From Allomuricauda sp. CAU 1633 (GTDB lineage: Bacteria; Bacteroidota; Bacteroidia; Flavobacteriales; Flavobacteriaceae), in NCBI RefSeq assembly GCF_017313225.1, contig NZ_JAFLNE010000006.1, positions 108,245 through 172,244 on the forward strand: 64,000 bases of DNA. The letters run 5' to 3'. This document shows positions 33,914 to 43,182 of the stretch, in pieces. Position numbers and translations under genes: made by a program. The notes under the pieces are model-generated. The model had not been told where the DNA came from, searched no databases, and worked only from the letters and a program-made list of their open reading frames with translations. How positions within the stretch are numbered: the stretch's first letter is position 1; the number at the start of each line of letters is the position of its first letter.

Positions 33914-35542
33914 TTACCGAATTGGTGTTCCCCGTAATTTTTTAAAGGAATCATAGGTTTGGTCCACCTTTTCTTTAGGGGTGGTCTCAAACTCCTTTTC
34001 AGTGACTTTGTAATAAGACTGTAAACTATCCAATTTTTTGTGCATTGAGGCTATGATGTCTTCATATCGCTCATCATTAATATCATTGTGAATTTCTTGT
34101 GGATCCTTTTGAAGGTCGTAGAATTCCCATTCATCTATATCATCATAAAAATGGATGAGTTTATATCTATCTGTTCTAACACCATATTGCCTTTTGACCA
34201 TGTGGAAGGCCGGAAAATCGTAATAGTGATAATAGACCGCGTCTTTGAAATCTTCCTGTGTGCCATCTAAAAGTCCTTTGAAGGATGCTCCCTGCATATC
34301 AACAGCATACTCTTGTCCTCCAGCCAAATCCAGAAAGGTGGGGGCAAAATCCAAATTTTGGACCATGGCGTCAATAGTGGTATTGGGCTCAATTACACCA
34401 GGCAACTGCATCAAAAGCGGCATTTTCATAGATTCCTCGTACATAAAACGCTTATCGAACCAACCATGTTCTCCTAAATAAAATCCTTGGTCAGAAGTAT
34501 ACACCACCAAAGTGTTTTCATCCAGTCCCGTTTCCTCCAAATAGTCCAAAATTTTACCCACGCTCTCATCCACAGCCTTTACTGTAGCCAAATATTCATG
34601 CAAATACCGCTGTCCTTTCCATTTCGCTAATTCTTCTCCATGTAAATTGGCTTCGTAAAAGGCATTGTTCTTTGGTAAATAGGCCTCATCCCAAATTTTT
34701 CGTTGTTCAGGGGTCATGCGATCAAAATCCGTGGTCCACGGATTGTGCGCCAAATCTGTGCTTCCGTAACCGTCACTCATTTTCAGGTCGTGGCCTTCAT
34801 ACATATCCTTATAAATGGTCTGCTGTTGTTCCACGGAAGCCCTCTGGTTCTCAAATTCTGGAAAATAAGTGTCTGGTAAAGGAAAAGTAATGGAATCATA
34901 AATATTCAAATGACGCAATGCGGGCATCCAATTTCGATGGGGAGCTTTATGATGTACCATCATATAAAAAGGTTTTTGGTCACTATCCCTTTGTTTTAAC
35001 CATTTCAAACTCTTGTCCGTAATCAAGTCTGTGGCATACCCTTCCACCACAGTGGTATCCTCTCCTTGGATAAATTCGGGATTGTAATAGTTTCCTTGAT
35101 CGTTCAGAATGTCCCAATAATCGAACCCAGTAGGTTCTCCGTGCAAATGCCATTTACCGACAATGGCGGTTTCGTAACCCAACTTTTTTAAATGTTTTGG
35201 CAAGGTCGGTTGACTATTATCAAACCGTTCCCCGTTCATCCGAAATCCATTAATGTGACTGTGTTTTCCTGTAAGGATGACCGCTCTGCTGGGGCCGCAA
35301 ATGGAATTCGTGCAAAAGTTGTTCTGAAAAATGGCTCCATTTTGAGCAATTCGGTCAATATTTGGTGTGGGTGCCAATTGGCTCAATTCATGGCCGTAAG
35401 CACTAATAGCCTGAAAAGCATGGTCGTCCGACATAATAAAAATGATGTTCGGAGGACTTTGGGCAACTTTTTCCTTGGGCTTCTCTTCCTGTTTGCACGA
35501 AACAATAAGAAATAATCCAAGAAGTGTTAATCCTATGCGCAT
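33914..35542 (-). CDS. Sulfatase (formylglycine type, family S1), lipoprotein
   Basis: A 542-residue exported lipoprotein (lipobox IVSCKQ) of the S1 sulfatase family. IIFIMSDDHAFQ supplies metal-binding Asp residues. C82 in ICGPSRAVILTG is the CxPSR motif whose Cys becomes formylglycine, so an anaerobic or FGE-type maturase must exist elsewhere. GKWHLHG, HKAPHR and YTSDQGFYLGEHGW follow the family order. It hydrolyses sulfate esters from polysaccharide or glycan, in the periplasm. It is the last gene of the minus-strand carbohydrate block, 5 bp after the GH3 gene. The substrate is not evident. Confidence 0.92.
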   Translation of the reverse strand: MRIGLTLLGLFLIVSCKQEEKPKEKVAQSPPNIIFIMSDDHAFQAISAYGHELSQLAPTPNIDRIAQNGAIFQNNFCTNSICGPSRAVILTGKHSHINGFRMNGERFDNSQPTLPKHLKKLGYETAIVGKWHLHGEPTGFDYWDILNDQGNYYNPEFIQGEDTTVVEGYATDLITDKSLKWLKQRDSDQKPFYMMVHHKAPHRNWMPALRHLNIYDSITFPLPDTYFPEFENQRASVEQQQTIYKDMYEGHDLKMSDGYGSTDLAHNPWTTDFDRMTPEQRKIWDEAYLPKNNAFYEANLHGEELAKWKGQRYLHEYLATVKAVDESVGKILDYLEETGLDENTLVVYTSDQGFYLGEHGWFDKRFMYEESMKMPLLMQLPGVIEPNTTIDAMVQNLDFAPTFLDLAGGQEYAVDMQGASFKGLLDGTQEDFKDAVYYHYYDFPAFHMVKRQYGVRTDRYKLIHFYDDIDEWEFYDLQKDPQEIHNDINDERYEDIIASMHKKLDSLQSYYKVTEKEFETTPKEKVDQTYDSFKKLRGTPIR

Positions 35543-35547
35543 GATAT

Positions 35548-37815
35548 TTATTTTAGGGTAAATGTTTCTGATAGATCAGCATCGGAATTGGTTCCAACAA
35601 AAATTTCAAACTCCCCTGGTTCTGAAACAAATTCCAGCTGGGCATTGTAGAATTTTAAATCGTCTGGAGATAAGGTAATGGTCACTTCTTTACGCTCCCC
35701 TTTCTTAAACATGATTTTTTGAAAACCTTTTAATTGACGTTTTGGCGGTGTGATACTTCTGACCACATCCCTCAAATACAATTGCACCACTTCTTCCCCA
35801 TCATAATCACCCGTATTGGTAATAGTAACAGTGGCAGAAACAGCCTCCCCTTGACCAATAGATTTCTTATCCAATCTAAGATTGGAATAGTCAAAGGTGG
35901 TATAACTCAACCCATAACCAAAAGGAAATAAAGGGGTGTTGGGTGCATCCAAATAATTAGATCTAAACTTTTGAAAATCGCCGTTCCCAGGAGCTGGCCT
36001 ACCCGTAACTTTAGCACTATGGTAAATAGGTATTTGCCCAACATTTCTTGGCCATGTAGCGGTTAGTTTTCCTGAGGGATTGTAATCTCCAAACACAACA
36101 TCGGCAATGGCATTACCCGCTTCAACTCCGGGATGCCATACCTGCAGAATGGATACCGGCATGTCAAATTCCTCGGGGATGGTCAATGGCCTGCCGCTCA
36201 TCAATACCAGGGCAACCGGTTTTCCCGTATCCACCAATGCCCTAATCAATTTCTTTTGACTCTCGGGAATGGAAATATCAGTTCTACTTGCAGCTTCCCC
36301 ACTCATTTCGGTGGCCTCACCAACCACAGCGACCACTACATCCGAAGTCTTGGCCAATTCCACGGCTTCTTTCAGCATAACCGCTGGAGAACGTTCATCA
36401 ATTTCAATTCGAGGACCAAATACGTTCACACGCTTGGCAAATTCGGCATCATCTGAAATGTTGGCTCCTTTCGCATATTGAATGGAAGCATTAGGCGCTA
36501 CATTTTTGAAACCTTCTTTGACGGTCACTGCCAAGTTAAAATCACCCGTGGGTGCCCAAGTTCCCAACATATTTTTCCTGCTATCGGCCAAGGGACCAAT
36601 CAAAGCAATCTTTCCCTGCTTTTTCAAGGGAAGTATGGTGTTATGATTTTTGAGCAGCACAAAGGAGTGAGCAGCCAATTTGCGTGACAATGCCCTATTC
36701 TCTTCGGTCAAAATATCCTTTTCTGGACGTTCGGAATCCAAATACCTATAAGGATCATCAAACAATCCGGAGATATATTTGGCTTCCAAGACATGTCGAC
36801 AAGCATTGGTGATTTCCGCTTCAGTGATTTTGCCGTCATCCAATGACTTTTTTAAGGTGGTCAAAAAACCTTCACCCACCATATCCATATCCAAACCAGC
36901 TTTTAGTGCTAATGCCGATACCGCTTGAAGGTCTCCCAGCCCGTGGGCGATCATTTCATTGAGGGATGTATAATCCGAAACCACAAAACCATCAAAACCC
37001 CATTGCGTGCGGAGCAAATCCGTAAGCAACCATTTGTTCCCCGTTGCCGGTACGCCATCCACATCGTTAAAGGAAGCCATCACACTGGCAGCACCTGCAT
37101 CAATGGCTGCTTTATATGGTTGCATATATTGGTTGAACATTTTAATCTTACTCATATCCACTGAGTGATAATCACGACCTGCTTCTGCCGCTCCGTACAA
37201 TGCAAAGTGTTTTACACAGGCCAACATGGTATGAGAAGCAGCTAAATCATCGCCTTGATATCCTTTTACCATGGCCTCTGCTATTTTGGAACCCAGATAC
37301 GGATCTTCTCCCGCTCCCTCAGAGATACGCCCCCAACGAGGGTCTCGGGAAATATCCACCATTGGGGAAAAATTCCAATTAATTCCATCTGCAGTGGCTT
37401 CTTTTGCAGCCATTTGAGCGGCTTGCTTTACCAAATCCATGTCCCAACTCGAAGACAATCCCAGTGGGATTGGATAGGTGGTCTTGTAGCCATGGATAAC
37501 ATCGGAACCAATCAACAAAGGAATACCCAAACGGCTTTGCTCTACAGCCATTTCTTGAGCCACTCTAACTTTGTCTGGTCCAGTCACACCAAAGAGACCA
37601 CCAACCTGTCCAGCCTTAATCTTGACTTCTACATTTTCACTGACCACAGATCCTGTGGCCACTCCCCCACCCGGGGTCAACAAATTCAACTGACCTATTT
37701 TTTCTTCCAAGGTCATTTTATCAAGTAATTCCTCAACTTTGGGAATGCTCTGCTGGGCATTCGCCACAAAAAAGGAAAAAGCTATAATGCTGTAAAAAAT
37801 ATTTTTAATGTTCAT
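35548..37815 (-). CDS. bglX: GH3 beta-glucosidase, BglX-like
   Basis: A 755-residue exported glycosidase with signal peptide ending VANAQQ. Both GH3 domains are present: PLLIGSDVIHGYKTTYPIPLG, WNFSPMVDISRDPRWGRISEG, nucleophile Asp in GFVVSDYTSLNE, then the C-terminal domain (ALIGPLADSRKNMLGTWA), followed by a fibronectin-III-like domain near residue 660-755. BglX-like enzymes cleave beta-linked gluco-oligosaccharides in the periplasm. Next to two GH144-type glucanases it would finish degradation to glucose; that is inference. Placed 14 bp after the GH43-like gene. Confidence 0.92.
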   Translation of the reverse strand: MNIKNIFYSIIAFSFFVANAQQSIPKVEELLDKMTLEEKIGQLNLLTPGGGVATGSVVSENVEVKIKAGQVGGLFGVTGPDKVRVAQEMAVEQSRLGIPLLIGSDVIHGYKTTYPIPLGLSSSWDMDLVKQAAQMAAKEATADGINWNFSPMVDISRDPRWGRISEGAGEDPYLGSKIAEAMVKGYQGDDLAASHTMLACVKHFALYGAAEAGRDYHSVDMSKIKMFNQYMQPYKAAIDAGAASVMASFNDVDGVPATGNKWLLTDLLRTQWGFDGFVVSDYTSLNEMIAHGLGDLQAVSALALKAGLDMDMVGEGFLTTLKKSLDDGKITEAEITNACRHVLEAKYISGLFDDPYRYLDSERPEKDILTEENRALSRKLAAHSFVLLKNHNTILPLKKQGKIALIGPLADSRKNMLGTWAPTGDFNLAVTVKEGFKNVAPNASIQYAKGANISDDAEFAKRVNVFGPRIEIDERSPAVMLKEAVELAKTSDVVVAVVGEATEMSGEAASRTDISIPESQKKLIRALVDTGKPVALVLMSGRPLTIPEEFDMPVSILQVWHPGVEAGNAIADVVFGDYNPSGKLTATWPRNVGQIPIYHSAKVTGRPAPGNGDFQKFRSNYLDAPNTPLFPFGYGLSYTTFDYSNLRLDKKSIGQGEAVSATVTITNTGDYDGEEVVQLYLRDVVRSITPPKRQLKGFQKIMFKKGERKEVTITLSPDDLKFYNAQLEFVSEPGEFEIFVGTNSDADLSETFTLK

Positions 37816-37829
37816 AATCAGATATTTGT

Positions 37830-39602
37830 TTATTCTGATTTTACAATGGCTGTCCGCTCCGAAATACCATTGGTATTGAATGCTTCAATCTGAAAATAGT
37901 AGGTGTCCGTGCGGTCCATTCCTGAAAAGTAATACTCATTGACGCCATACACCATAATGCTTCCGTAAAGCTTGTCCTCAGATTTCCCAAAATAAATGAC
38001 ATAGCCATCGGCGAGATCATTGGCCTTCCATTTGATCCAGGAGTTTCGTCGTTCCCCAAACTTGTCGGGGTTATTACGCAAAACGATAAAGTCCTCCACT
38101 GGATTGGGTTTTTCCCCTCTTCCCTTGCCAAACACCCGAAAACCGCTCAAGGCAAATTTTCCTGTCGGCATTTTGATGTTTTCCAGTTTTAAAAATCGTG
38201 CGTTTGCCGGTTTTTCCAATTCAATATAGTCATGGGGCACATCGGTTTTGTTAGTACTTTTGTCCACCAAAACAGTCCACTTTTTACCATCATTTGAGCC
38301 ATAAATTTTGTATTGGTGATACACTCCTGACGATTTCCCCAGAAACTCGGCATCTTGGTCGGCATAATTAATCTGAATGGCATTTATGGTGGAAACTTCT
38401 CCCAAATCGGTTTGGAACCATTCCCCTTTGTCACCTGTTTTGGCACTCCAATAGGTACGCATATCCTCATCCACGGCAAAATTGGGTTTATACCCTCCAA
38501 GCGTAGAGGAAACCTGAACGGGTTTGTTATAATTCAACAGCATCCAACCCGCAAAAAGTCCTTTGATGTGATTGGCATTTTCTTTGGGCAGATAGGTAGG
38601 GTAATCCCCGTAAGCCGTATTGGAATATAGTATATCGTCTTGATCAAAACCTGCTGGCCAAATCCCAATCCTGCGCTCAAAACTATTTTTCTGATTTAAA
38701 ATGATGGTGGATACATGCCACCAATTGCCGTACACATCTTGATAGGTTGCTCCGTGACCTGCCCCGCGTGCAAATCCACCCGGCTTGTATGAAAACGGAT
38801 TATGTTTTTGGTATGAAAATCCATCCAAGGGGCTGTCACTGACATAAACACCGTCTCCATACCCGCTGAACTCTGTGCCTGGTGCTCCATATTGGAGGTA
38901 ATATTTGTTGTTGTATTTGGTGACCCACGCCCCTTCCATAAAGGGCTGTAAAAATGTATTATCATTATGTTCCCCGAAGCGCTCCCAACCATGGTCCTCT
39001 GGAACCAGACTGATCAAGGGTTTTACATAGCCCTCGGATTGCAAGGTCTTGGTATTGATTTCCGTGCCCAAGAGCGGATAAACATTGCTGGAACCCCAGT
39101 ACATGTAGAGTTTATCTTTTTCCTCTTCATACAAAAAGCCAGGATCCCATGCACCCGCTTTTAACGAATCTACGGCTATCTCCCAATTATCTCTGGTAGG
39201 ATCTTTACTCTTCCACATTGAAAATGCAGGACCGTGCGTAGAGCCTATGAGATACAGTTCATCCTTCATGACAAAGGCAGCAGGAGCACACAATTCATCA
39301 TAGACCTTGTTGCGTTCCCGCAAAAACTTACGGGGGATAAACTTCCAATCCACCATATCATTACTCCACCAATACCCCCATTGATTCGTGGAAAACAAAA
39401 AATAGTTTCCCTTGAAAGTCACTATTACTGGATCTGCCGTTGCCCTATGCTTGCCTTGGGTGGCAAAATTGGGAATGGGAGTGTATCCATAATCAATGTT
39501 AATGGGATTGCAATAGGTTTTCTGTTGGGCATTTGTACTTCCCCAGCAACACAAAAAGAGGACTATAAGGAGTATGAAATTATTTTTTTGGTAAGGTTTC
39601 AT
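37830..39602 (-). CDS. GH43-like glycosidase with F5/8-type domain and Fn3-like tail
   Basis: A 590-residue exported protein. After the signal peptide (ending TNAQQ), a five-blade propeller of GH43 type shows the expected acids: Asp in RATADPVIV, Asp in AGAWDPGFLY and Glu in QPFMEGAWVTK. A discoidin/F5/8 type-C domain (about 365-495; NFAVDEDMRTYWSAKTG, FQTDLGEVSTINAIQ) and a fibronectin-III-like domain (about 500-590) follow. Enzymes of this clade cut arabinosides, xylosides or galactosides; the linkage here is unknown. In the same transcript as GH3 and the hydrolase. Confidence 0.83.
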   Translation of the reverse strand: MKPYQKNNFILLIVLFLCCWGSTNAQQKTYCNPINIDYGYTPIPNFATQGKHRATADPVIVTFKGNYFLFSTNQWGYWWSNDMVDWKFIPRKFLRERNKVYDELCAPAAFVMKDELYLIGSTHGPAFSMWKSKDPTRDNWEIAVDSLKAGAWDPGFLYEEEKDKLYMYWGSSNVYPLLGTEINTKTLQSEGYVKPLISLVPEDHGWERFGEHNDNTFLQPFMEGAWVTKYNNKYYLQYGAPGTEFSGYGDGVYVSDSPLDGFSYQKHNPFSYKPGGFARGAGHGATYQDVYGNWWHVSTIILNQKNSFERRIGIWPAGFDQDDILYSNTAYGDYPTYLPKENANHIKGLFAGWMLLNYNKPVQVSSTLGGYKPNFAVDEDMRTYWSAKTGDKGEWFQTDLGEVSTINAIQINYADQDAEFLGKSSGVYHQYKIYGSNDGKKWTVLVDKSTNKTDVPHDYIELEKPANARFLKLENIKMPTGKFALSGFRVFGKGRGEKPNPVEDFIVLRNNPDKFGERRNSWIKWKANDLADGYVIYFGKSEDKLYGSIMVYGVNEYYFSGMDRTDTYYFQIEAFNTNGISERTAIVKSE

Positions 39603-39605
39603 AGA

Positions 39606-40394
39606 TCAGGGCATTGCTTTTTGATGCGAAAACAGCCACGGCAATAAATCAGGTTCGGCGAAGGCAGGGTCCCAACTGTTATGATTGGCAAAATCGTATA
39701 CCGTAAACTTTGGGTAAGCCCCTGCGCTTAAAAGTGCGGATACCATTTCCATGGATTGTAGTGGATTCACCACATTGTCCTGTGCACCATGAAATACCCA
39801 CAGCGGTATTTTTTTGGCATAAGCGGATACGGAATCAGGGGCTCCTCCCCCACAAATTGGAATTGCAGCTGCAAACGTATCTGGCTTTCTACTCAACAAT
39901 TCAAAAGTCCCCATGCCCCCCATGGACAATCCCATCAGGTACACTTGATTGTCATTAGTATAGGGTTGCTGAATAGTGGTTTGAAGTAAATCCATCACCA
40001 TTTCCAAAGGTTTGGTAGGACCTCCTGCGTAATTAAAGTTCAATTTTATGGGATAGGTACTTCGGTTCACATCCACATTGGACCAATAACTATTGGTTGG
40101 ACACTGTGGAAAAATAACGATTGCCGGATATCGCTCTTGCAGATAATCCGTGGCAAACAACTTACCGCCATGTGTCAATTGCTTCTCATTATCGCTTCCT
40201 CGTTCTCCAGCTCCATGTAGAAAAAGCACAACTGGATAATTCCCATCTTCCTGAAAATTCTTGGGATACATTATCCTATACTTTAGCGTATCGTTGCCAT
40301 CAATATGCATTTTTGCTTCATATTTTGATTGCCATTGTGCGGAAACCAAGGAGCAAGCAAGAAATACTAAAACGAAGGTCAGTTGTTTTTTCAT
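39606..40394 (-). CDS. Exported alpha/beta hydrolase (esterase or peptidase-like)
   Basis: A 262-residue secreted hydrolase. Signal peptide ends SLVSAQ. VLFLHGAGERGSDN is the oxyanion-region motif, GLSMGGMGTFELL holds the nucleophile Ser, DNVVNPLQ the acid and NHNSWDPAF the His. The family is the phospholipase/carboxylesterase or feruloyl-esterase-like set found in glycan loci, so removal of ester substituents is plausible. The frame extends to 40406 inside the next gene, but ATG 40394, 1 bp after the upstream stop, gives a clean signal peptide and is preferred. Confidence 0.85.
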   Translation of the reverse strand: MKKQLTFVLVFLACSLVSAQWQSKYEAKMHIDGNDTLKYRIMYPKNFQEDGNYPVVLFLHGAGERGSDNEKQLTHGGKLFATDYLQERYPAIVIFPQCPTNSYWSNVDVNRSTYPIKLNFNYAGGPTKPLEMVMDLLQTTIQQPYTNDNQVYLMGLSMGGMGTFELLSRKPDTFAAAIPICGGGAPDSVSAYAKKIPLWVFHGAQDNVVNPLQSMEMVSALLSAGAYPKFTVYDFANHNSWDPAFAEPDLLPWLFSHQKAMP

Positions 40395-40395
40395 A

Positions 40396-41778
40396 TCAAA
40401 ATCCAAGTTTGGTCAAACCGGCCTGTACATCTTCGTTTGCCATAAACAGATTCCAAAGCAACCCAGTTCGGTAGTTTTCAATCATAATAATCTGAGGACC
40501 TTGGTCTATGGCCAAGTACGCTTCGGCCACCCAATAATTATTTTGCGGACTAAAGGCATCATAAAATCCGGCTGGGCCCAATAATTCCTCTTTATTTTTA
40601 TAAAAATAATGCATTGCGGCCAACGATTCGTCAGGAGTGTACGGAATTGAGCTTATGGCAGCCGTAGGTGATATAACCCCGGTATCATTTGATGGACTAT
40701 GGGCATTATATCCTATACTGCCATCATTATTTCTAGAGTAGCTCGCCGTTAAGCCCCAACAGTCTTCACCATAATCCAAATAATTGTTGGGATTGTCTAC
40801 ACAGTACGCATAGTTGATCTTGGAATGATTCACATTCACATCCCAATAATCCACATAATCATCGGACAGGTTTCTTGGATCTAGTCCCAAATAGGAATAG
40901 TGTGCCCAAAACAAAGGGCCACCAAACTGTTCTGATCCATTATGCTTAACCAAAAGTGGATATCCGTATTGGGTATTGGCCGAGACTATACTACCATCTG
41001 AAGCCCAACCGCTAGTATAAACTTCCTTTGATATACCATAATCAGGAGAAGCTGCGGCCATAATGTAGGTGATTAATACCTCGTTATATCCCCTCAGTTG
41101 AAAATTGATATCGAATCCAAAGTTTGGACTCCAATGCCAATACAGCACGTTTTGGCCTTGGGTGTACCAGTCCCATTCAACACCTTTCCAGAGATCATCT
41201 GCTTGTTGTGCCAGTGTTTGTTCTGATGCACTTCCACTCTTAAAATATTCTTTTACACATATAAGGCCTTGAGCCAAAAACGCCGTCTCGACCAGATCAC
41301 CTCCATTATCCATTGCGCTGAATGGAATCACAGACCCATTGGCGCCATTGATCCAGTGCGACCATGCCCCATGAAACCGGTCTGCATTCTCCAGAAAATC
41401 CAAAAGCGTAGTCAATCGTTCCATACCTTGTTCCCTACTGATAAAACCTCTCTCAATTCCAACTAAAATGGCCATCAGTCCAAAACCCGTACCGCCTGAG
41501 GTCACCACTTGGGCATCCCGACCAGGGTCATTTGGATGGTATCGTTCCCTGGCCCCTCCTGAATTTTCTTCGGCATAATCCCAAAAATATTTAAAGGTTT
41601 CTTCCTGGGTCAGGTCCATGAGTTCTTCATCAGTAATGGTCTGTTCCTCCTCCTCCTCAACGGGAACCTCATCATCCGTAGGCAATTCTGATAGCCCTGT
41701 AGGTCCTTTACCATCATCAGAGCATGAAAGCAAGAAAAGTGTGCAAAGCAAAAAATATACAACTATGTTTTTTACCAT
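40396..41778 (-). CDS. GH144-like endo-beta-glucanase, lipoprotein, copy 2
   Basis: A 460-residue lipoprotein (LFLLSCSDDGKG) of the glucoamylase-like (PF10091/GH144) family. Motifs: TFKYFWDYAEENSG, GTGFGLMAILVGIERGF, DRFHGAWSHWING, DNGGDLVETAFLAQGL, VEWDWYTQGQ and GYNEVLITYIMAAASP. Characterised GH144 enzymes are endo-beta-1,2-glucanases. It lies 1 bp after copy 1, and is clearly a tandem duplicate. An acidic linker (DEVPVEEEEEQTITDEE) follows the lipobox. Substrate by analogy only. Confidence 0.87.
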   Translation of the reverse strand: MVKNIVVYFLLCTLFLLSCSDDGKGPTGLSELPTDDEVPVEEEEEQTITDEELMDLTQEETFKYFWDYAEENSGGARERYHPNDPGRDAQVVTSGGTGFGLMAILVGIERGFISREQGMERLTTLLDFLENADRFHGAWSHWINGANGSVIPFSAMDNGGDLVETAFLAQGLICVKEYFKSGSASEQTLAQQADDLWKGVEWDWYTQGQNVLYWHWSPNFGFDINFQLRGYNEVLITYIMAAASPDYGISKEVYTSGWASDGSIVSANTQYGYPLLVKHNGSEQFGGPLFWAHYSYLGLDPRNLSDDYVDYWDVNVNHSKINYAYCVDNPNNYLDYGEDCWGLTASYSRNNDGSIGYNAHSPSNDTGVISPTAAISSIPYTPDESLAAMHYFYKNKEELLGPAGFYDAFSPQNNYWVAEAYLAIDQGPQIIMIENYRTGLLWNLFMANEDVQAGLTKLGF

Positions 41779-41779
41779 G

Positions 41780-43141
41780 TTATTCTTGGGTTTTAAAGCC
41801 TAGCTTTTCCAATCCTTTTTGTACATCTATATTAGCCATGAACAATTTCCACAACAAACCACTCCTGTAATTTTCAATCATTACAGGAATTGGACCTTGA
41901 TCTATGGCCAAATATCTGGGCAAATACCAGTTGTCTTCCAAACTAAATGCATCATACGGACCGTATTCCCCAACCAAACTATCCTGCTCGGTGTACATAA
42001 ACCGTAAAAACTGCATACTTTCTTTTGGTGTATACGGCATGGATGACAGGGCTGCGGTGGGTGAAATCACTCCTAAATCCATCCCTGGACGGTGACCGGC
42101 ATATCCTTTTATGGAATAGCTCGATGTTAGTCCCCAGCAATCTTCCCCATATCCTTTATAGCCTTTTGGATTGTCCACGGCGTATTTATACTGAATCATA
42201 GCGTGATTGGTGTTCAATTTCCAATAATCCGCGTATTGGTCTTTAAGGTTTTTTGGATTGAGCCCCAAATAGGAATAATGCGCCCAAAACAAGGGACCAA
42301 CAGGTGCATTATCATGCTCATAATGATTCAATTCGGTTTCCAAACCATAATAGGTGGTGTCTTGTGCTATTTTGCCATCCAAGGCCCAGCCCTTTTCATA
42401 CACACTTTTTTTGATGGAATGGGTTGGCGATGCAGCTGCAAGGACGTACATAATCAGGCATTCGTTATACCCTCCCACAGGGAAATTCATTTCCCATTTG
42501 TATTCTGGGCTCCAGTGCCAATACAGCACATCTTCCCCATTCTTGGTATACCAGTCCCACTCAACACCTTCCCAGAGCTGCTGGATTTTATCCGCTAGCT
42601 TTTGTTCACGTTCATTGCCATCTTTGAAGTACTCCTTTACAGCCAAAAGTCCCTGTACGAGAAATGCAGTCTCCACCAAATCACCTCCATTATCCTTTTT
42701 ACTGAAGGGAGTCACTTTTCCTGATGGCAACAGCCAATGGGGCCATGCACCATGAAAACGGTCTGCTTTTTCCAAATAATCCACAATTTTCTCATAGCGC
42801 TCCAACGCTTGTTGACGTGTGATGAACTTCCGTTCCACACCAACCAAGATAGCCATGAGTCCAAATCCAGATCCACCTGTGGTAATGATATCTTTATCGT
42901 GATTGGGATAAACATTGTCCATATGAAAACGTTCCCGCGCCAAACCAGAAATGGGCTCCGCTCCCTCCCAAAAATAGTTGAAGGTTTGGTACTGAACCGA
43001 ATCCAACAATGCTTCATCAGAATATGTTTTCTTAGCTGGAGTATTATCCGCTACACTTTTGTCCTTTTTAGTTTTTTGGCCATTGCATCCCATAACCAAG
43101 GATGCAACAGCCAAAGCAATTGAAATTAAAATTAACCGCAT
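41780..43141 (-). CDS. GH144-like endo-beta-glucanase, lipoprotein, copy 1
   Basis: A 453-residue lipoprotein (SLVMGCNGQK). The family landmarks match copy 2: TFNYFWEGAEPISGLARERF, GSGFGLMAILVGVERKF, DRFHGAWPHWLL, DNGGDLVETAFLVQGL, VEWDWYTKNG and GYNECLIMYVLAAASP. The frame can start at TTG 43150, but ATG 43141 gives a regular lipoprotein signal. With copy 2 it forms a diverged tandem pair. In Bacteroidota, GH144 plus GH3 plus SusCD is the known set for beta-1,2-glucan; that link is by analogy. Confidence 0.87.
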   Translation of the reverse strand: MRLILISIALAVASLVMGCNGQKTKKDKSVADNTPAKKTYSDEALLDSVQYQTFNYFWEGAEPISGLARERFHMDNVYPNHDKDIITTGGSGFGLMAILVGVERKFITRQQALERYEKIVDYLEKADRFHGAWPHWLLPSGKVTPFSKKDNGGDLVETAFLVQGLLAVKEYFKDGNEREQKLADKIQQLWEGVEWDWYTKNGEDVLYWHWSPEYKWEMNFPVGGYNECLIMYVLAAASPTHSIKKSVYEKGWALDGKIAQDTTYYGLETELNHYEHDNAPVGPLFWAHYSYLGLNPKNLKDQYADYWKLNTNHAMIQYKYAVDNPKGYKGYGEDCWGLTSSYSIKGYAGHRPGMDLGVISPTAALSSMPYTPKESMQFLRFMYTEQDSLVGEYGPYDAFSLEDNWYLPRYLAIDQGPIPVMIENYRSGLLWKLFMANIDVQKGLEKLGFKTQE

Positions 43142-43182
43142 ATAAATCAACTAACTCAAAAAACTTAACTTTTTGATTTTTA

